Source: Parafannyhessea umbonata
GTDB taxonomy: Bacteria > Actinomycetota > Coriobacteriia > Coriobacteriales > Atopobiaceae
Assembly: GCF_900111255.1 (NCBI RefSeq)
Contig: NZ_FOGP01000001.1
Span: 470,894-534,893 of the forward strand
DNA length: 64,000 nucleotides
Direction of reading: 5' to 3'
A program made the translations under genes and the position numbers. The notes beneath the pieces were generated by a model that had not been told where the DNA came from, did no database searches, and saw only the letters and a program-made list of their open reading frames with translations. Numbering within the stretch: the first letter of the stretch is position 1; every line of letters begins with the position of its first letter. This document shows, piece by piece, positions 46,411-54,370 of this stretch.

Positions 46411-46470
46411 GTGTCGTTTGGAGCCGCCTGGTGTCAGAAAGTGTCGGAAAGTGTTGCATGGTGTCGCAAT
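46411..46470 (+). promoter_or_regulatory. Phased GTGTC repeats, candidate MraZ operator
   Basis: The blocks starting at 46411, 46431, 46441, 46451 and 46461 begin GTGTC, GTGTC, GTGTC, GTGTT and GTGTC, in exact 10-base phase with one position (46421) skipped. The block consensus is GTGTCnnAAn. The repeats cover the -35 of the mraZ promoter. E. coli MraZ binds three TGGGN direct repeats in the same 10-base phase, so an MraZ operator with a changed core is the natural reading. Confidence 0.75.
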
Positions 46471-46482
46471 TGAACGTATAGT
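46454..46482 (+). promoter_or_regulatory. Promoter of the dcw cluster
   Basis: TTGCAT (46454-46459), a spacer of exactly 17 bases and TATAGT (46477-46482). Transcription would start about 46489, some 48 bases before mraZ. The -35 lies inside the fourth GTGT repeat. Confidence 0.8.
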
Positions 46483-46536
46483 TCTAGTCACGCACTGAGG
46501 GGATATGGCTCCCTGGTAGTTGAGAGGGGAGGGTCA

Positions 46537-46965
46537 ATGTATCTGACTGGCACGTTCAAGCACAACCTTGACGCCAAGCAGCGCATTACCCTGCCGGCTC
46601 CGTTCCGCAAGGAGTTCAACGAGAAGGTCGTCCTCATTCCCGTCAGTGGCAAGATCTACGGCTTTACTCCCGAGGGCCACAGGGAGTGGGTGGAGAGCTT
46701 CTTCGCAGAGGGCTTCGATCCTCGCAACAAGAACCATGTGAAGCTTCGCCGCGCGCTCACCTCGATGGCCTTCACTGTTGAGCTCGACTCTGCCGGAAGG
46801 ATTGCCCTTGGCAAGCTCGGCGCAGAGACGATCGGCAAGTGCGGGATCGAGCGTGAGGTCACCGTCCTGGGTAACGTGGACCACTTCGAGATCTGGGACT
46901 CTGCTCGCTACGAGCAGGAGATGAGCGAGGTCGCCGATGACCTCGAGGACCTGATGTTCGGTTAG
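46537..46965 (+). CDS. mraZ: Transcriptional regulator MraZ
   Basis: This 142-residue protein has two SpoVT/AbrB-like swapped-hairpin domains, the first beginning FKHNLDAKQRITLPAPFRKEF and the second SAGRIALGKLGAETIG. MraZ forms ring oligomers and represses its own dcw promoter in E. coli and other bacteria. The ribosome site GAGGGGAGGG is strong. It heads the division and cell-wall cluster, and its candidate operator lies directly upstream. Confidence 0.95.
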   Translation: MYLTGTFKHNLDAKQRITLPAPFRKEFNEKVVLIPVSGKIYGFTPEGHREWVESFFAEGFDPRNKNHVKLRRALTSMAFTVELDSAGRIALGKLGAETIGKCGIEREVTVLGNVDHFEIWDSARYEQEMSEVADDLEDLMFG

Positions 46966-46974
46966 AGCGGGGGA

Positions 46975-47958
46975 GTGAGCAACTTGACAGGAGAATATCG
47001 GCACATACCCGTGATGATCAACGAGGTCTTGGCCGAGCTTGACCCCAAACCAGGCGAGGTAGTCTGCGACTGCACTCTTGGTGGGGCCGGGCACTCGGTC
47101 GAGATGGCCAAGCGAATCCAGCCTGATGGCCTCTCGCTTGGCATCGATCAGGACGACATGGCCCTCGCCGCAGCCTCCGAGCGCTTCGAGCGCGAGGTCC
47201 CTGGGGCGGAGCACAGGTTCCTCAAGGGCAACTTCGGCTCCCTCGACGAGCTTCTCGTCCAGGCCGAGGTCCCAGGAGTCGATTGCTTCCTGTTCGACAT
47301 CGGAGTCTCTTCTCCTCAGCTTGACATCCCAGAAAGGGGCTTCTCGTACCACGAGGACGCTCCGCTTGACATGCGTATGGATCCGGGGAACAACACCCAA
47401 ACCGCAGCCGAGGTCATTAACAACTACAACGAAGCCGACCTCACCCGGATTCTGCGCGTCTATGGGGACGAGAAGTTCGCGTCACGCATTGCCCGCCAGA
47501 TCGTGCGAACGCGCGAGAAGGCGCCGATCGAGACCACACTCCAGCTGGTCGAGGTCATCAAGGCCGGCATCCCGGCTGCGGGCAGGCGACACGGTGGGCA
47601 TCCGGCGCGCAAGACCTTCCAGGCCCTGCGCATCGAGGTCAACCACGAGCTCGACGTCCTCGACCAGGGCCTCAGGGCTGCGATTCGCTGGGCGAACCCC
47701 GGTGGCCGCATCTGCGTGATCTCGTATCACTCGCTCGAGGACAGGATCGTCAAGCACGTCTTCTCGGAGATGTCGCAGGGTTGCGTCTGCCCGCCGGACC
47801 TTCCGGTGTGCGTATGCGGTCACGTGCCGATAGTCGACGTCAAGACACGCAAGCCCCTCGTCGCCAGCGACGAGGAGGTGGGCCTCAACCCAAGGGCCCG
47901 AAGCGCGCTCATGAGGGTCGCGGTGAAGCGCGACGTCTCGCAAGAGGGCGCAAACTAG
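46975..47958 (+). CDS. rsmH: 16S rRNA m4C1402 methyltransferase RsmH
   Basis: This 327-residue SAM-dependent enzyme methylates N4 of C1402 in 16S rRNA. It shows EYRHIPVMINEVL, the SAM loop DCTLGGAGHS, FDIGVSSPQLDIPERGFSY and RKTFQALRIEVNHEL. A cysteine-rich insert QGCVCPPDLPVCVCGHVP near the end is found in many Gram-positive members. The start is GTG 46975 or, better spaced from the GGGGGAG ribosome site, TTG 46984; the difference is three residues. It is the usual neighbour of mraZ. Confidence 0.95.
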   Translation: MSNLTGEYRHIPVMINEVLAELDPKPGEVVCDCTLGGAGHSVEMAKRIQPDGLSLGIDQDDMALAAASERFEREVPGAEHRFLKGNFGSLDELLVQAEVPGVDCFLFDIGVSSPQLDIPERGFSYHEDAPLDMRMDPGNNTQTAAEVINNYNEADLTRILRVYGDEKFASRIARQIVRTREKAPIETTLQLVEVIKAGIPAAGRRHGGHPARKTFQALRIEVNHELDVLDQGLRAAIRWANPGGRICVISYHSLEDRIVKHVFSEMSQGCVCPPDLPVCVCGHVPIVDVKTRKPLVASDEEVGLNPRARSALMRVAVKRDVSQEGAN

Positions 47959-48052
47959 GCTCCACCGGCCCTCGGGCCGTGGACATACAACATAAATGAA
48001 GCAGTACGTACTACAAACGCAGCTCAAACGTACTACTACCACACCACAAGGA

Positions 48053-48070
48053 GCCACCGCACGCGGTGGC
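48053..48070 (+). promoter_or_regulatory. Hairpin in the ftsL leader
   Basis: GCCACCGC and GCGGTGGC form a perfect 8-bp stem with a 2-base loop in the 138-base gap between rsmH and ftsL. Upstream, ACGTACTAC is repeated at 48006 and 48028 (22 bases apart). The gap is long for this otherwise tight operon, so it may hold a processing or control site. Confidence 0.4.
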
Positions 48071-48096
48071 CCTTCCAGTCAACGGGGGAGTTCACC

Positions 48097-48624
48097 ATGT
48101 ACCAGGGTTCCGAGGCCTACAGCCTCTACGGCGTCGCGGGGGAGCGTGAGCAGGAAGTCCATCGCCACGCACCATTTGGCGTCGTCACTGGTGGCGGGCT
48201 TGACGCAAAGGTTCGCCAGGGCATCTCGCACGTGTTCTTCTCCCGTTTCGTCCTTGTCATGGCGGCCGTGGCCGTTTTCGTGTGCTGCGGTGTCGTGCGC
48301 GTCGCCCTCTCCGCGACGACCGTCGTCCAGATGCAGCAGACGGCCTCCCTCAGGCAGGACATCGCCTCCGCCCAGTCGACGAACAAGGACCTCCAGGCCG
48401 AGCGCTCCGTGCTCTCCAGCTCCTCACGCATCGACCACATCGCCGGCCAGTGCTATGGCATGGTTCGCGCCGACTCCTGCGAGACGCTCACGATTGGCTC
48501 CCCCGCGGCTGGCTCCCAGGCCTCCCTTGCAAGCTCCTCCGCCCAGGACGCCTCTGCCCCCGCGTCTTCTGCAGATGCTGCGCAGAGTTCCAACGCTGGG
48601 GGCTCGGCAAGCATGCAGTCGTAA
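48097..48624 (+). CDS. ftsL: FtsL-like cell-division protein
   Basis: This 175-residue bitopic protein has a cytosolic tail of 45 residues, a membrane helix at about 46-70, a short coiled coil (TASLRQDIASAQSTNKDLQAERSVL, about 78-105), and a Ser/Ala-rich tail. Family similarity is low, as is typical of FtsL. The call rests on topology and on its place between rsmH and ftsI. It would bridge the FtsQ and FtsI/FtsW complexes at the septum. Confidence 0.7.
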   Translation: MYQGSEAYSLYGVAGEREQEVHRHAPFGVVTGGGLDAKVRQGISHVFFSRFVLVMAAVAVFVCCGVVRVALSATTVVQMQQTASLRQDIASAQSTNKDLQAERSVLSSSSRIDHIAGQCYGMVRADSCETLTIGSPAAGSQASLASSSAQDASAPASSADAAQSSNAGGSASMQS

Positions 48625-48635
48625 ACTCTTGAGTT

Positions 48636-50408
48636 GTGAGATATCATTCAGACAATAGGCGCCGTGGGCGCAACCAGATGCGTGGGGCTTCGTATGACGA
48701 GGCCTCACGTTTGCGTAGACGCGCAAACAGCGTTCCGCCACGCGACTTTGACCAGTGCATCAAGATCCTCGGCTGCATTCTTCTGCTTGTCCTCTCGTTC
48801 GTCGTGGGCAAGCTGATCTACCTCCAGGTGGTCACTGCGAGCTCGCTTTCGGCAGAGGCCCAGCAGAGCCGCAGCAATGCCATCGTGCTGCAGGCGAAGC
48901 GCGGCACCATCTATGACCGCAACGGCAACGTGCTCGCGATGAGCAAGGAGTGTGCCACGTTCTACTGCAACCCCGAGGAGGTCGACGACCCCAACGGCGC
49001 CGGCGACGTCTTCGAGGAGGTCCTGGGCGGCGAGTCCAAAAACTACGTCAGCAGGATGAGGGTTCAGGGCACGTTCTCGTACATCAGTCGCCAGGTCGAC
49101 TCCGACGACGCCGACGAGATAGAGCAGAAGCTCAAGGAGAAGGGCATCAAGGGCATCTATCGCCTGAAGGACTCCAAGCGCGTCTATCCCTACGGCGCGA
49201 TCGGAAGCCAGGTGCTCGGCATCGTCGGCATCGACGGCGACGGCCTGACCGGTCTCGAGTACTACTACAACGACATCCTCAAGGGCAAGAACGGAACCAT
49301 GTACCTCGAGACGGGGCAGGGCGGCACGCCGATCGCGGGCGGTCACTCCGAGGTTGACGAGGCGCGGGACGGCACTGACATCGTCATCTCGCTCGACATC
49401 GACATCCAGCGTGTCGCCGAGGAGACCATCGTCAAGGGCACCGAGCAGTACAAGGCCGACTCCGGCTCGGTCATGGTGACCGATCCCACCACCGGCGAGA
49501 TTCTGGCGGCCTGCTCGACGCCCCTGTTCGACGTTACCGACACGTCCACGATCGAGGAGGGCGCGACCTCACTCAAGCTCGTCTCGTCGTCCTACGAGCC
49601 CGGCTCGATCTTCAAGGTGCTCACGGCCGCCATAGGCCTGGAGAGCGGCTCGGTCAGTCCCATGGACACGTTCTCGGTTCCCGGCGGCGTCAGGGTCGGC
49701 GACGACATCGTGCGCGACGACGATGGTCGAACCGAGACCATGACCATGGACCTGAGAGAGATACTTCGCAGGTCCTCGAACACCGGCATAGCCCTGGTCA
49801 CGCAGAACGAGATCGGCGAGACGAACTTCGCCAACGGCGTCTCGGCCTTCCAGATCGGCCAAGCCACGGGAATCGACTTCCCTGGCGAGGTCCAGGGCAT
49901 GGTCAAGCAGCTTAACCAGTACGACGGAGCGAGCATCGGCGCCATGTCGTTCGGACAGTCGCTCGCCATCCCGCTCGTCCAGATGGTGAAGGCGGTCGGC
50001 TCCATTGCCAATGACGGCACCCTGGTCACGCCGCACTTCCTCGTCAGCAAGGGCGGCGAGGAGGTCACCTGGGACCCCGTGGGCACTTCCGTTTCGAAGG
50101 AGACCGCCGACGCCGTGACCGACATGATGCGCACCGTCGTCCAGTCGGGCACCGCAACCGCTGCCCAGGTCAAGGGCTACGACATCGCTGGCAAGACCGG
50201 TACCGGCGAGCAGGCCGACGAGAACGGCTACATCGAGTACAAGTACGTCTCGTCGCTCATCGGCTTTGCGCCGGCGGATAACCCCAAGGTGCTCGTCTAC
50301 GTTGGCCTGAACGGCACCCCGTACCTCGCGTCGAGCTCGTCTGCCCCGCTCTTCTCGACTATCATGAGTGAGGCCCTCTCTGACATGGGTGTTGAGCCCA
50401 GCTCGTAA
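48636..50408 (+). CDS. ftsI: Septal penicillin-binding protein (FtsI/PBP2-type transpeptidase)
   Basis: This 590-residue class B PBP crosslinks septal peptidoglycan. A membrane helix lies at about 43-65. The pedestal domain begins QAKRGTIYDRNGNVLAMS. The transpeptidase domain has Ser324-x-x-Lys (PGSIFK), the SSN motif at 380-382 and KTGTG beginning at Lys520. The start is not certain: GTG 48636 has no clear ribosome site, and ATG 48678 would shorten it by 14 residues. No PASTA domain is present, unlike many Gram-positive PBPs of this kind. Confidence 0.93.
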   Translation: MRYHSDNRRRGRNQMRGASYDEASRLRRRANSVPPRDFDQCIKILGCILLLVLSFVVGKLIYLQVVTASSLSAEAQQSRSNAIVLQAKRGTIYDRNGNVLAMSKECATFYCNPEEVDDPNGAGDVFEEVLGGESKNYVSRMRVQGTFSYISRQVDSDDADEIEQKLKEKGIKGIYRLKDSKRVYPYGAIGSQVLGIVGIDGDGLTGLEYYYNDILKGKNGTMYLETGQGGTPIAGGHSEVDEARDGTDIVISLDIDIQRVAEETIVKGTEQYKADSGSVMVTDPTTGEILAACSTPLFDVTDTSTIEEGATSLKLVSSSYEPGSIFKVLTAAIGLESGSVSPMDTFSVPGGVRVGDDIVRDDDGRTETMTMDLREILRRSSNTGIALVTQNEIGETNFANGVSAFQIGQATGIDFPGEVQGMVKQLNQYDGASIGAMSFGQSLAIPLVQMVKAVGSIANDGTLVTPHFLVSKGGEEVTWDPVGTSVSKETADAVTDMMRTVVQSGTATAAQVKGYDIAGKTGTGEQADENGYIEYKYVSSLIGFAPADNPKVLVYVGLNGTPYLASSSSAPLFSTIMSEALSDMGVEPSS

Positions 50409-50458
50409 GCTCGGAGCGAAAACGCTGCTCCGTTGGATTTTTGGATAGAGGCTATTTC

Positions 50459-51904
50459 ATGTTTGACATCTCAGTCAGCGACATCGTGGCCGCAACGGGC
50501 GCCCAGGCGCTCGCCTGCGCGGACGGTCGCGTGGCAACCAACGTCGCGACCGACTCGCGCCAGGTGGGCGAGGGCACGGTCTTCGTGTGCTTCCGCGGCG
50601 AGCGCGTCGACGGCAACCGCTTCGCCCCTCAGGCCGTCGAGGCCGGAGCGGTCGCGGTCGTCGTGACCGCGGAGCCCTCCCCGGAGCTCCTCTCCCTGGC
50701 ACGCGAGAAGGGCTCCTGTGTCCTGCGCGCCGAGGGCGACGACCCCGAGGAGTTCATGCTGAGGCTCGCCGGCCTCTGGCGCGGGCGCAACCCGCAGTGG
50801 AAGGTCGTCGGCGTGACGGGCTCGGTGGGTAAGACCACGACTAAGGATATGCTGGCCCAGGGCCTCTCCGCGCGCTACCGCACCCACGCTACTGCCGGCA
50901 ACTTCAACAACCTGATCGGCCTGCCGCTGACCATCCTCGGCGCCGAGGCGACCGACGAGGTCGTCGTGGCCGAGATGGGCATGAACCACAAGGGCGAGCT
51001 CTCGCGCCTGACCGCCTGCGCCCGCCCGGACGTCGCCGTCATCACCAACGTCGGCACGAGCCACATCGGCCTGCTCGGCTCTCGCGAGAACATCGCCCGC
51101 GCCAAGGCCGAGATCATCGAGGGCATGCGCCCGAGCTCGGACGGGGACGTCACACGCTCGCTCCTGGTCATGACCTCGGACAACGACTTTGCGGACTTCA
51201 TCGACGACGGCTTCGCGAAGCCGGCCGGCGTCGAGACCCAGAGGGTGGGCTTCTCGCCTGACGACGACGTCAGGGCCGAGGGCCTTGCGCTCGACGAGGA
51301 GGGCCTTCCCACGCTTGGCCTCGTCTTCTCGGACGGCCAGAGCCTGAGCGTCAGCCTGAACGTTCCCGGTCGCCACGTCGTGAGCGACTTCCTGCTCGCC
51401 ATGGCCATCTGCGACCGCCTGGGCGTCGACCGCCGCGCGGCGGCGCTTGCCATCGCGACCATGCCGCAGACGCACATGCGCCTCGAGGTGGTCACCGCCG
51501 AGGGCAAGCCCCGCATGATCGACGACTCGTACAACGCCAGCCCCAGCTCCATCGCGGCGGCGCTCGACGTGCTGTGCTCGATGTCCTGCGAGGGCAGGCG
51601 CGTCGCCATCCTGGGCGAGGTTGGAGAGCTGGGCGACGAGGCCGCCCGTCTCCACGGCTACATCGGCGCGTATGCCGCGGCAAAGCCCCTCGACCTCCTG
51701 GTCTGGGTGGGCGAGAAGGACATCCGCCACGCCGTCGAGGCCGCCCGCACCATGGGCTTCTCGGAGGACAGGCTCGAGGTCGTCTCTGACGTCAACGAGG
51801 CGCTCCGCGTCATCGCTCCCATCCTGCGCGAGGACGACCTCGTGCTCGTGAAGGCATCGCGCTCCGCCGGCCTTGACGCGTTCGTGAAAGGGGTGCTTGC
51901 CTAA
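50459..51904 (+). CDS. murF: UDP-MurNAc-tripeptide--D-Ala-D-Ala ligase MurF
   Basis: This 481-residue Mur ligase adds D-Ala-D-Ala to the nucleotide precursor. It shows the N-terminal substrate domain (TDSRQVGEGTVFVCFRGERVDG), P-loop GSVGKTTTKDML, AEMGMNHKGELSRL and the C-terminal DDSYNASPSS. The ATG follows AGAGGC. It directly follows ftsI, where murE would be expected first, and overlaps mraY by one base. Confidence 0.95.
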   Translation: MFDISVSDIVAATGAQALACADGRVATNVATDSRQVGEGTVFVCFRGERVDGNRFAPQAVEAGAVAVVVTAEPSPELLSLAREKGSCVLRAEGDDPEEFMLRLAGLWRGRNPQWKVVGVTGSVGKTTTKDMLAQGLSARYRTHATAGNFNNLIGLPLTILGAEATDEVVVAEMGMNHKGELSRLTACARPDVAVITNVGTSHIGLLGSRENIARAKAEIIEGMRPSSDGDVTRSLLVMTSDNDFADFIDDGFAKPAGVETQRVGFSPDDDVRAEGLALDEEGLPTLGLVFSDGQSLSVSLNVPGRHVVSDFLLAMAICDRLGVDRRAAALAIATMPQTHMRLEVVTAEGKPRMIDDSYNASPSSIAAALDVLCSMSCEGRRVAILGEVGELGDEAARLHGYIGAYAAAKPLDLLVWVGEKDIRHAVEAARTMGFSEDRLEVVSDVNEALRVIAPILREDDLVLVKASRSAGLDAFVKGVLA

Positions 51905-52935
51905 TGTTCGGCAACCCAAGCTATCCTACCTACCAGGTGTTCCTTGCCGCCGCCATCGCCGGCGTGCTGACCGCGTTTTTGATGACGCCCTTCATCAAGC
52001 TGATGCGCCACGAGGGCGTCGGCCAGCAGATCCGCGCCGACGGCCCCCAGCGCCACCTGATCAAGCAGGGCACGCCCACCATGGGCGGCGTCGTGTTCCT
52101 TCTCGCCGTCCTCATCACCTGCTTCCTGCAGGCAAGCTGGACGGTCGACTTGACGCTCGCCGTCATCGCGACCTACCTCACCGGCTCGCTCGGCCTTCTG
52201 GACGACATCGAGTCCGTTGCCCACAAGCGCTCGCTGGGCCTCACGCCCTCCCAGAAGATGATCGGCCTCATCCTGATCTCCGTCGTCTTCGGCGTTCTGG
52301 CGGTCAGCCTCTGCGGAATCCGTCCGACGGTCGAGTTTCCCGGCGGCTTCACCATCGACCTGGGCGTCCTCACTACGACCTTCACGGCCATGGGGACCAT
52401 CTTCTACGTGCCCTGGCTCTACATCTTCTTCGTGTTCCTGCTCATGGCGGGCCTCTCCAACGCCGTCAACCTGACCGACGGCCTCGACGGCCTCGCGGGC
52501 GGCTGCACGCTCGTCGTGATGATGGCCATGGCCATGGTCGCCTTCCGCTACAACGAGGTCAACCTGGCCGTGTTTGCCGCCTCGATCGCGGGTGCGCTGG
52601 TCGGCTTCCTTTGGCACAACTGCTACCCCGCGTCCATCTTCATGGGCGACACGGGCTCGCTCGCGCTGGGCGCGGCGTTCGCCGCCCTCGCGGTCCTCAC
52701 CAAGACCGAGGTGACGTCACTTCTCATGGGAGGCCTGTTCATCTGCGAGGCGCTTTCCGTCATCATCCAGGTCATCAGCTTCAAGGCGACGGGCAAGCGC
52801 GTCTTCCTGATGGCTCCCATCCACCACCACTTCGAGAAGAAGGGCTGGAGCGAGACCAAGGTCGTCATCCGCTTCTGGATCGTCTCCGCTGCATTTGCGG
52901 CACTTGGCTTCGCACTGTACTTCCAACTGAGCTAG
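51904..52935 (+). CDS. mraY: Phospho-MurNAc-pentapeptide transferase MraY
   Basis: This 343-residue integral membrane enzyme makes lipid I from the UDP-linked precursor and undecaprenyl phosphate. About ten helices are predicted. Catalytic motifs are the Asp pair in LLDDIESVAHKRSLGL, NLTDGLDGLAGG and HHHFEKKGWSE. The ATG overlaps the murF stop by one base (TAATG). Confidence 0.96.
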   Translation: MFGNPSYPTYQVFLAAAIAGVLTAFLMTPFIKLMRHEGVGQQIRADGPQRHLIKQGTPTMGGVVFLLAVLITCFLQASWTVDLTLAVIATYLTGSLGLLDDIESVAHKRSLGLTPSQKMIGLILISVVFGVLAVSLCGIRPTVEFPGGFTIDLGVLTTTFTAMGTIFYVPWLYIFFVFLLMAGLSNAVNLTDGLDGLAGGCTLVVMMAMAMVAFRYNEVNLAVFAASIAGALVGFLWHNCYPASIFMGDTGSLALGAAFAALAVLTKTEVTSLLMGGLFICEALSVIIQVISFKATGKRVFLMAPIHHHFEKKGWSETKVVIRFWIVSAAFAALGFALYFQLS

Positions 52936-52945
52936 GAGGCTCGTT

Positions 52946-54370
52946 TTGACGCTCGCACGCACTGCGGAAAACCTGGGGGATGTCCTGGTGCTCGGACTGG
53001 GCAAGACCGGCGTGGACGTGGCCCGCTACCTGTTGGGCCTCGGCGACCGCGTCGGCTCGGTCACCGTCTACGGAGGATCCGCGTCAACCGAGGGAGACGC
53101 CTCCCGCGAGCTCGAGTCCCTGGGCGGCCGCGTCGTCCTGGGCAGCGAGGACGTCGAGGGGAGCTACGACCTCGCTATCGCAAGCCCCGGCATATCCGAG
53201 TTCTGCCCCTTCTTCCTTTCTGCTCGTGACCATGCGCGAGAGATCATCGGCGAGCCCGAGTTCGCCTGGCGCGAGAGTCCCCGCGACTGGGTCGCCATCA
53301 CGGGGTCGAACGGCAAGACCACCACGACCTCGCTGACCACCGCGCTTCTGCATGCCGCTGGGCGTCAGGCCGTCGCCGTTGGCAACATCGGCAACCTCTG
53401 CACTGACGAGGTCTCCGGGCGAGTCGATGGCGAGTGGTTCGTCGCCGAGCTCTCCAGCTTCCAGCTTGCGACCACCAGGCTCCTGCACCCCCGCGTCGCG
53501 GCGCTCCTGAACGTCACTCCGGACCATGTCGAGTGGCACGGCTCGCTCGAGGCCTACGCCCAGGCAAAGGAGAAGATCTTCCAGAACCTCGACGGGGGGG
53601 ACCTTGCGGTCCTGTACCAGGACGACGAGTACTGCCGCGGCGTCGCCGCGCGTCTCGCCACGCGCGGCGTCCGTACGCTCATGGTCAGCGCCACGGTCGA
53701 GCCCGAGGGACCGGACGCGGCCTTCGTCCGCGACGGCGTCCTCGTCGTGCGCCTCGCGGGCCGCGAGAGCGAGCTCTCTCGCGTGGAGGACCTCACCCTC
53801 AAGGGGACCCACAACGTGGTGAACGCGCTCTTCTCGTGCGCCATGGCTCTCGAGCTGGGCTGTGATGCGCGCGAACTCACCGATGCGCTCCAGGGCTTCC
53901 AGGCGCTCGAGCACCGCAACGAGCCCGTCGCCACCGTCGACGGGGTCCTCTACGTCAACGACTCCAAGGCGACCAACACCGACTCCGTCGAGAAGGCCCT
54001 CGTCGCCTATGAGGCGGGCCACGTCATCGTGCTTCTGGGCGGCCACGACAAGGGGACGGACCTTGCCTCGCTCTCCAGGCTGGTTGCGCGCCACTGCAAG
54101 GCGGCCGTGTGCTTTGGCGCTGCCGGCGAGAGAATCGCGCGCGCCGTCGAGGACGCGGCGGTCCTTGAGTCCTCCAACCTCGCCGTCATTCGTGCCCCGC
54201 ACCTGCGCGAGGCGTTCGACGCGGCCCATGAGGCCGCCCGCGAGGGCGATGTCGTGCTCCTCTCGCCCGCCTGCTCCTCGTTTGACGAGTTCCGCAACAT
54301 GGCCGAGCGCGGCCGGGTCTTCAAGGGCCTCGTAGCCGGGCTATCGGACTCCGACAAGGCGGAGCTGTAA
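52946..54370 (+). CDS. murD: UDP-MurNAc-L-Ala--D-Glu ligase MurD
   Basis: This 474-residue Mur ligase adds D-glutamate. It has the Rossmann-like N-terminus VLGLGKTGVDVARYL, P-loop GSNGKTTTTSL, LNVTPDHVEWHGS and VNDSKATNTDSV. The TTG start at 52946 is supported by AGGAGG 7 bases upstream. It is followed without a gap by ftsW. Confidence 0.95.
   Translation: MTLARTAENLGDVLVLGLGKTGVDVARYLLGLGDRVGSVTVYGGSASTEGDASRELESLGGRVVLGSEDVEGSYDLAIASPGISEFCPFFLSARDHAREIIGEPEFAWRESPRDWVAITGSNGKTTTTSLTTALLHAAGRQAVAVGNIGNLCTDEVSGRVDGEWFVAELSSFQLATTRLLHPRVAALLNVTPDHVEWHGSLEAYAQAKEKIFQNLDGGDLAVLYQDDEYCRGVAARLATRGVRTLMVSATVEPEGPDAAFVRDGVLVVRLAGRESELSRVEDLTLKGTHNVVNALFSCAMALELGCDARELTDALQGFQALEHRNEPVATVDGVLYVNDSKATNTDSVEKALVAYEAGHVIVLLGGHDKGTDLASLSRLVARHCKAAVCFGAAGERIARAVEDAAVLESSNLAVIRAPHLREAFDAAHEAAREGDVVLLSPACSSFDEFRNMAERGRVFKGLVAGLSDSDKAEL

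Noticed and set aside
45978-46536. A dif site or CRISPR array in the gap after the Xer gene
   Set aside because: No 28-bp dif-like sequence with two Xer half-sites was recognised. The tandem units have no unique spacers and no cas genes are near, so a CRISPR array is excluded.
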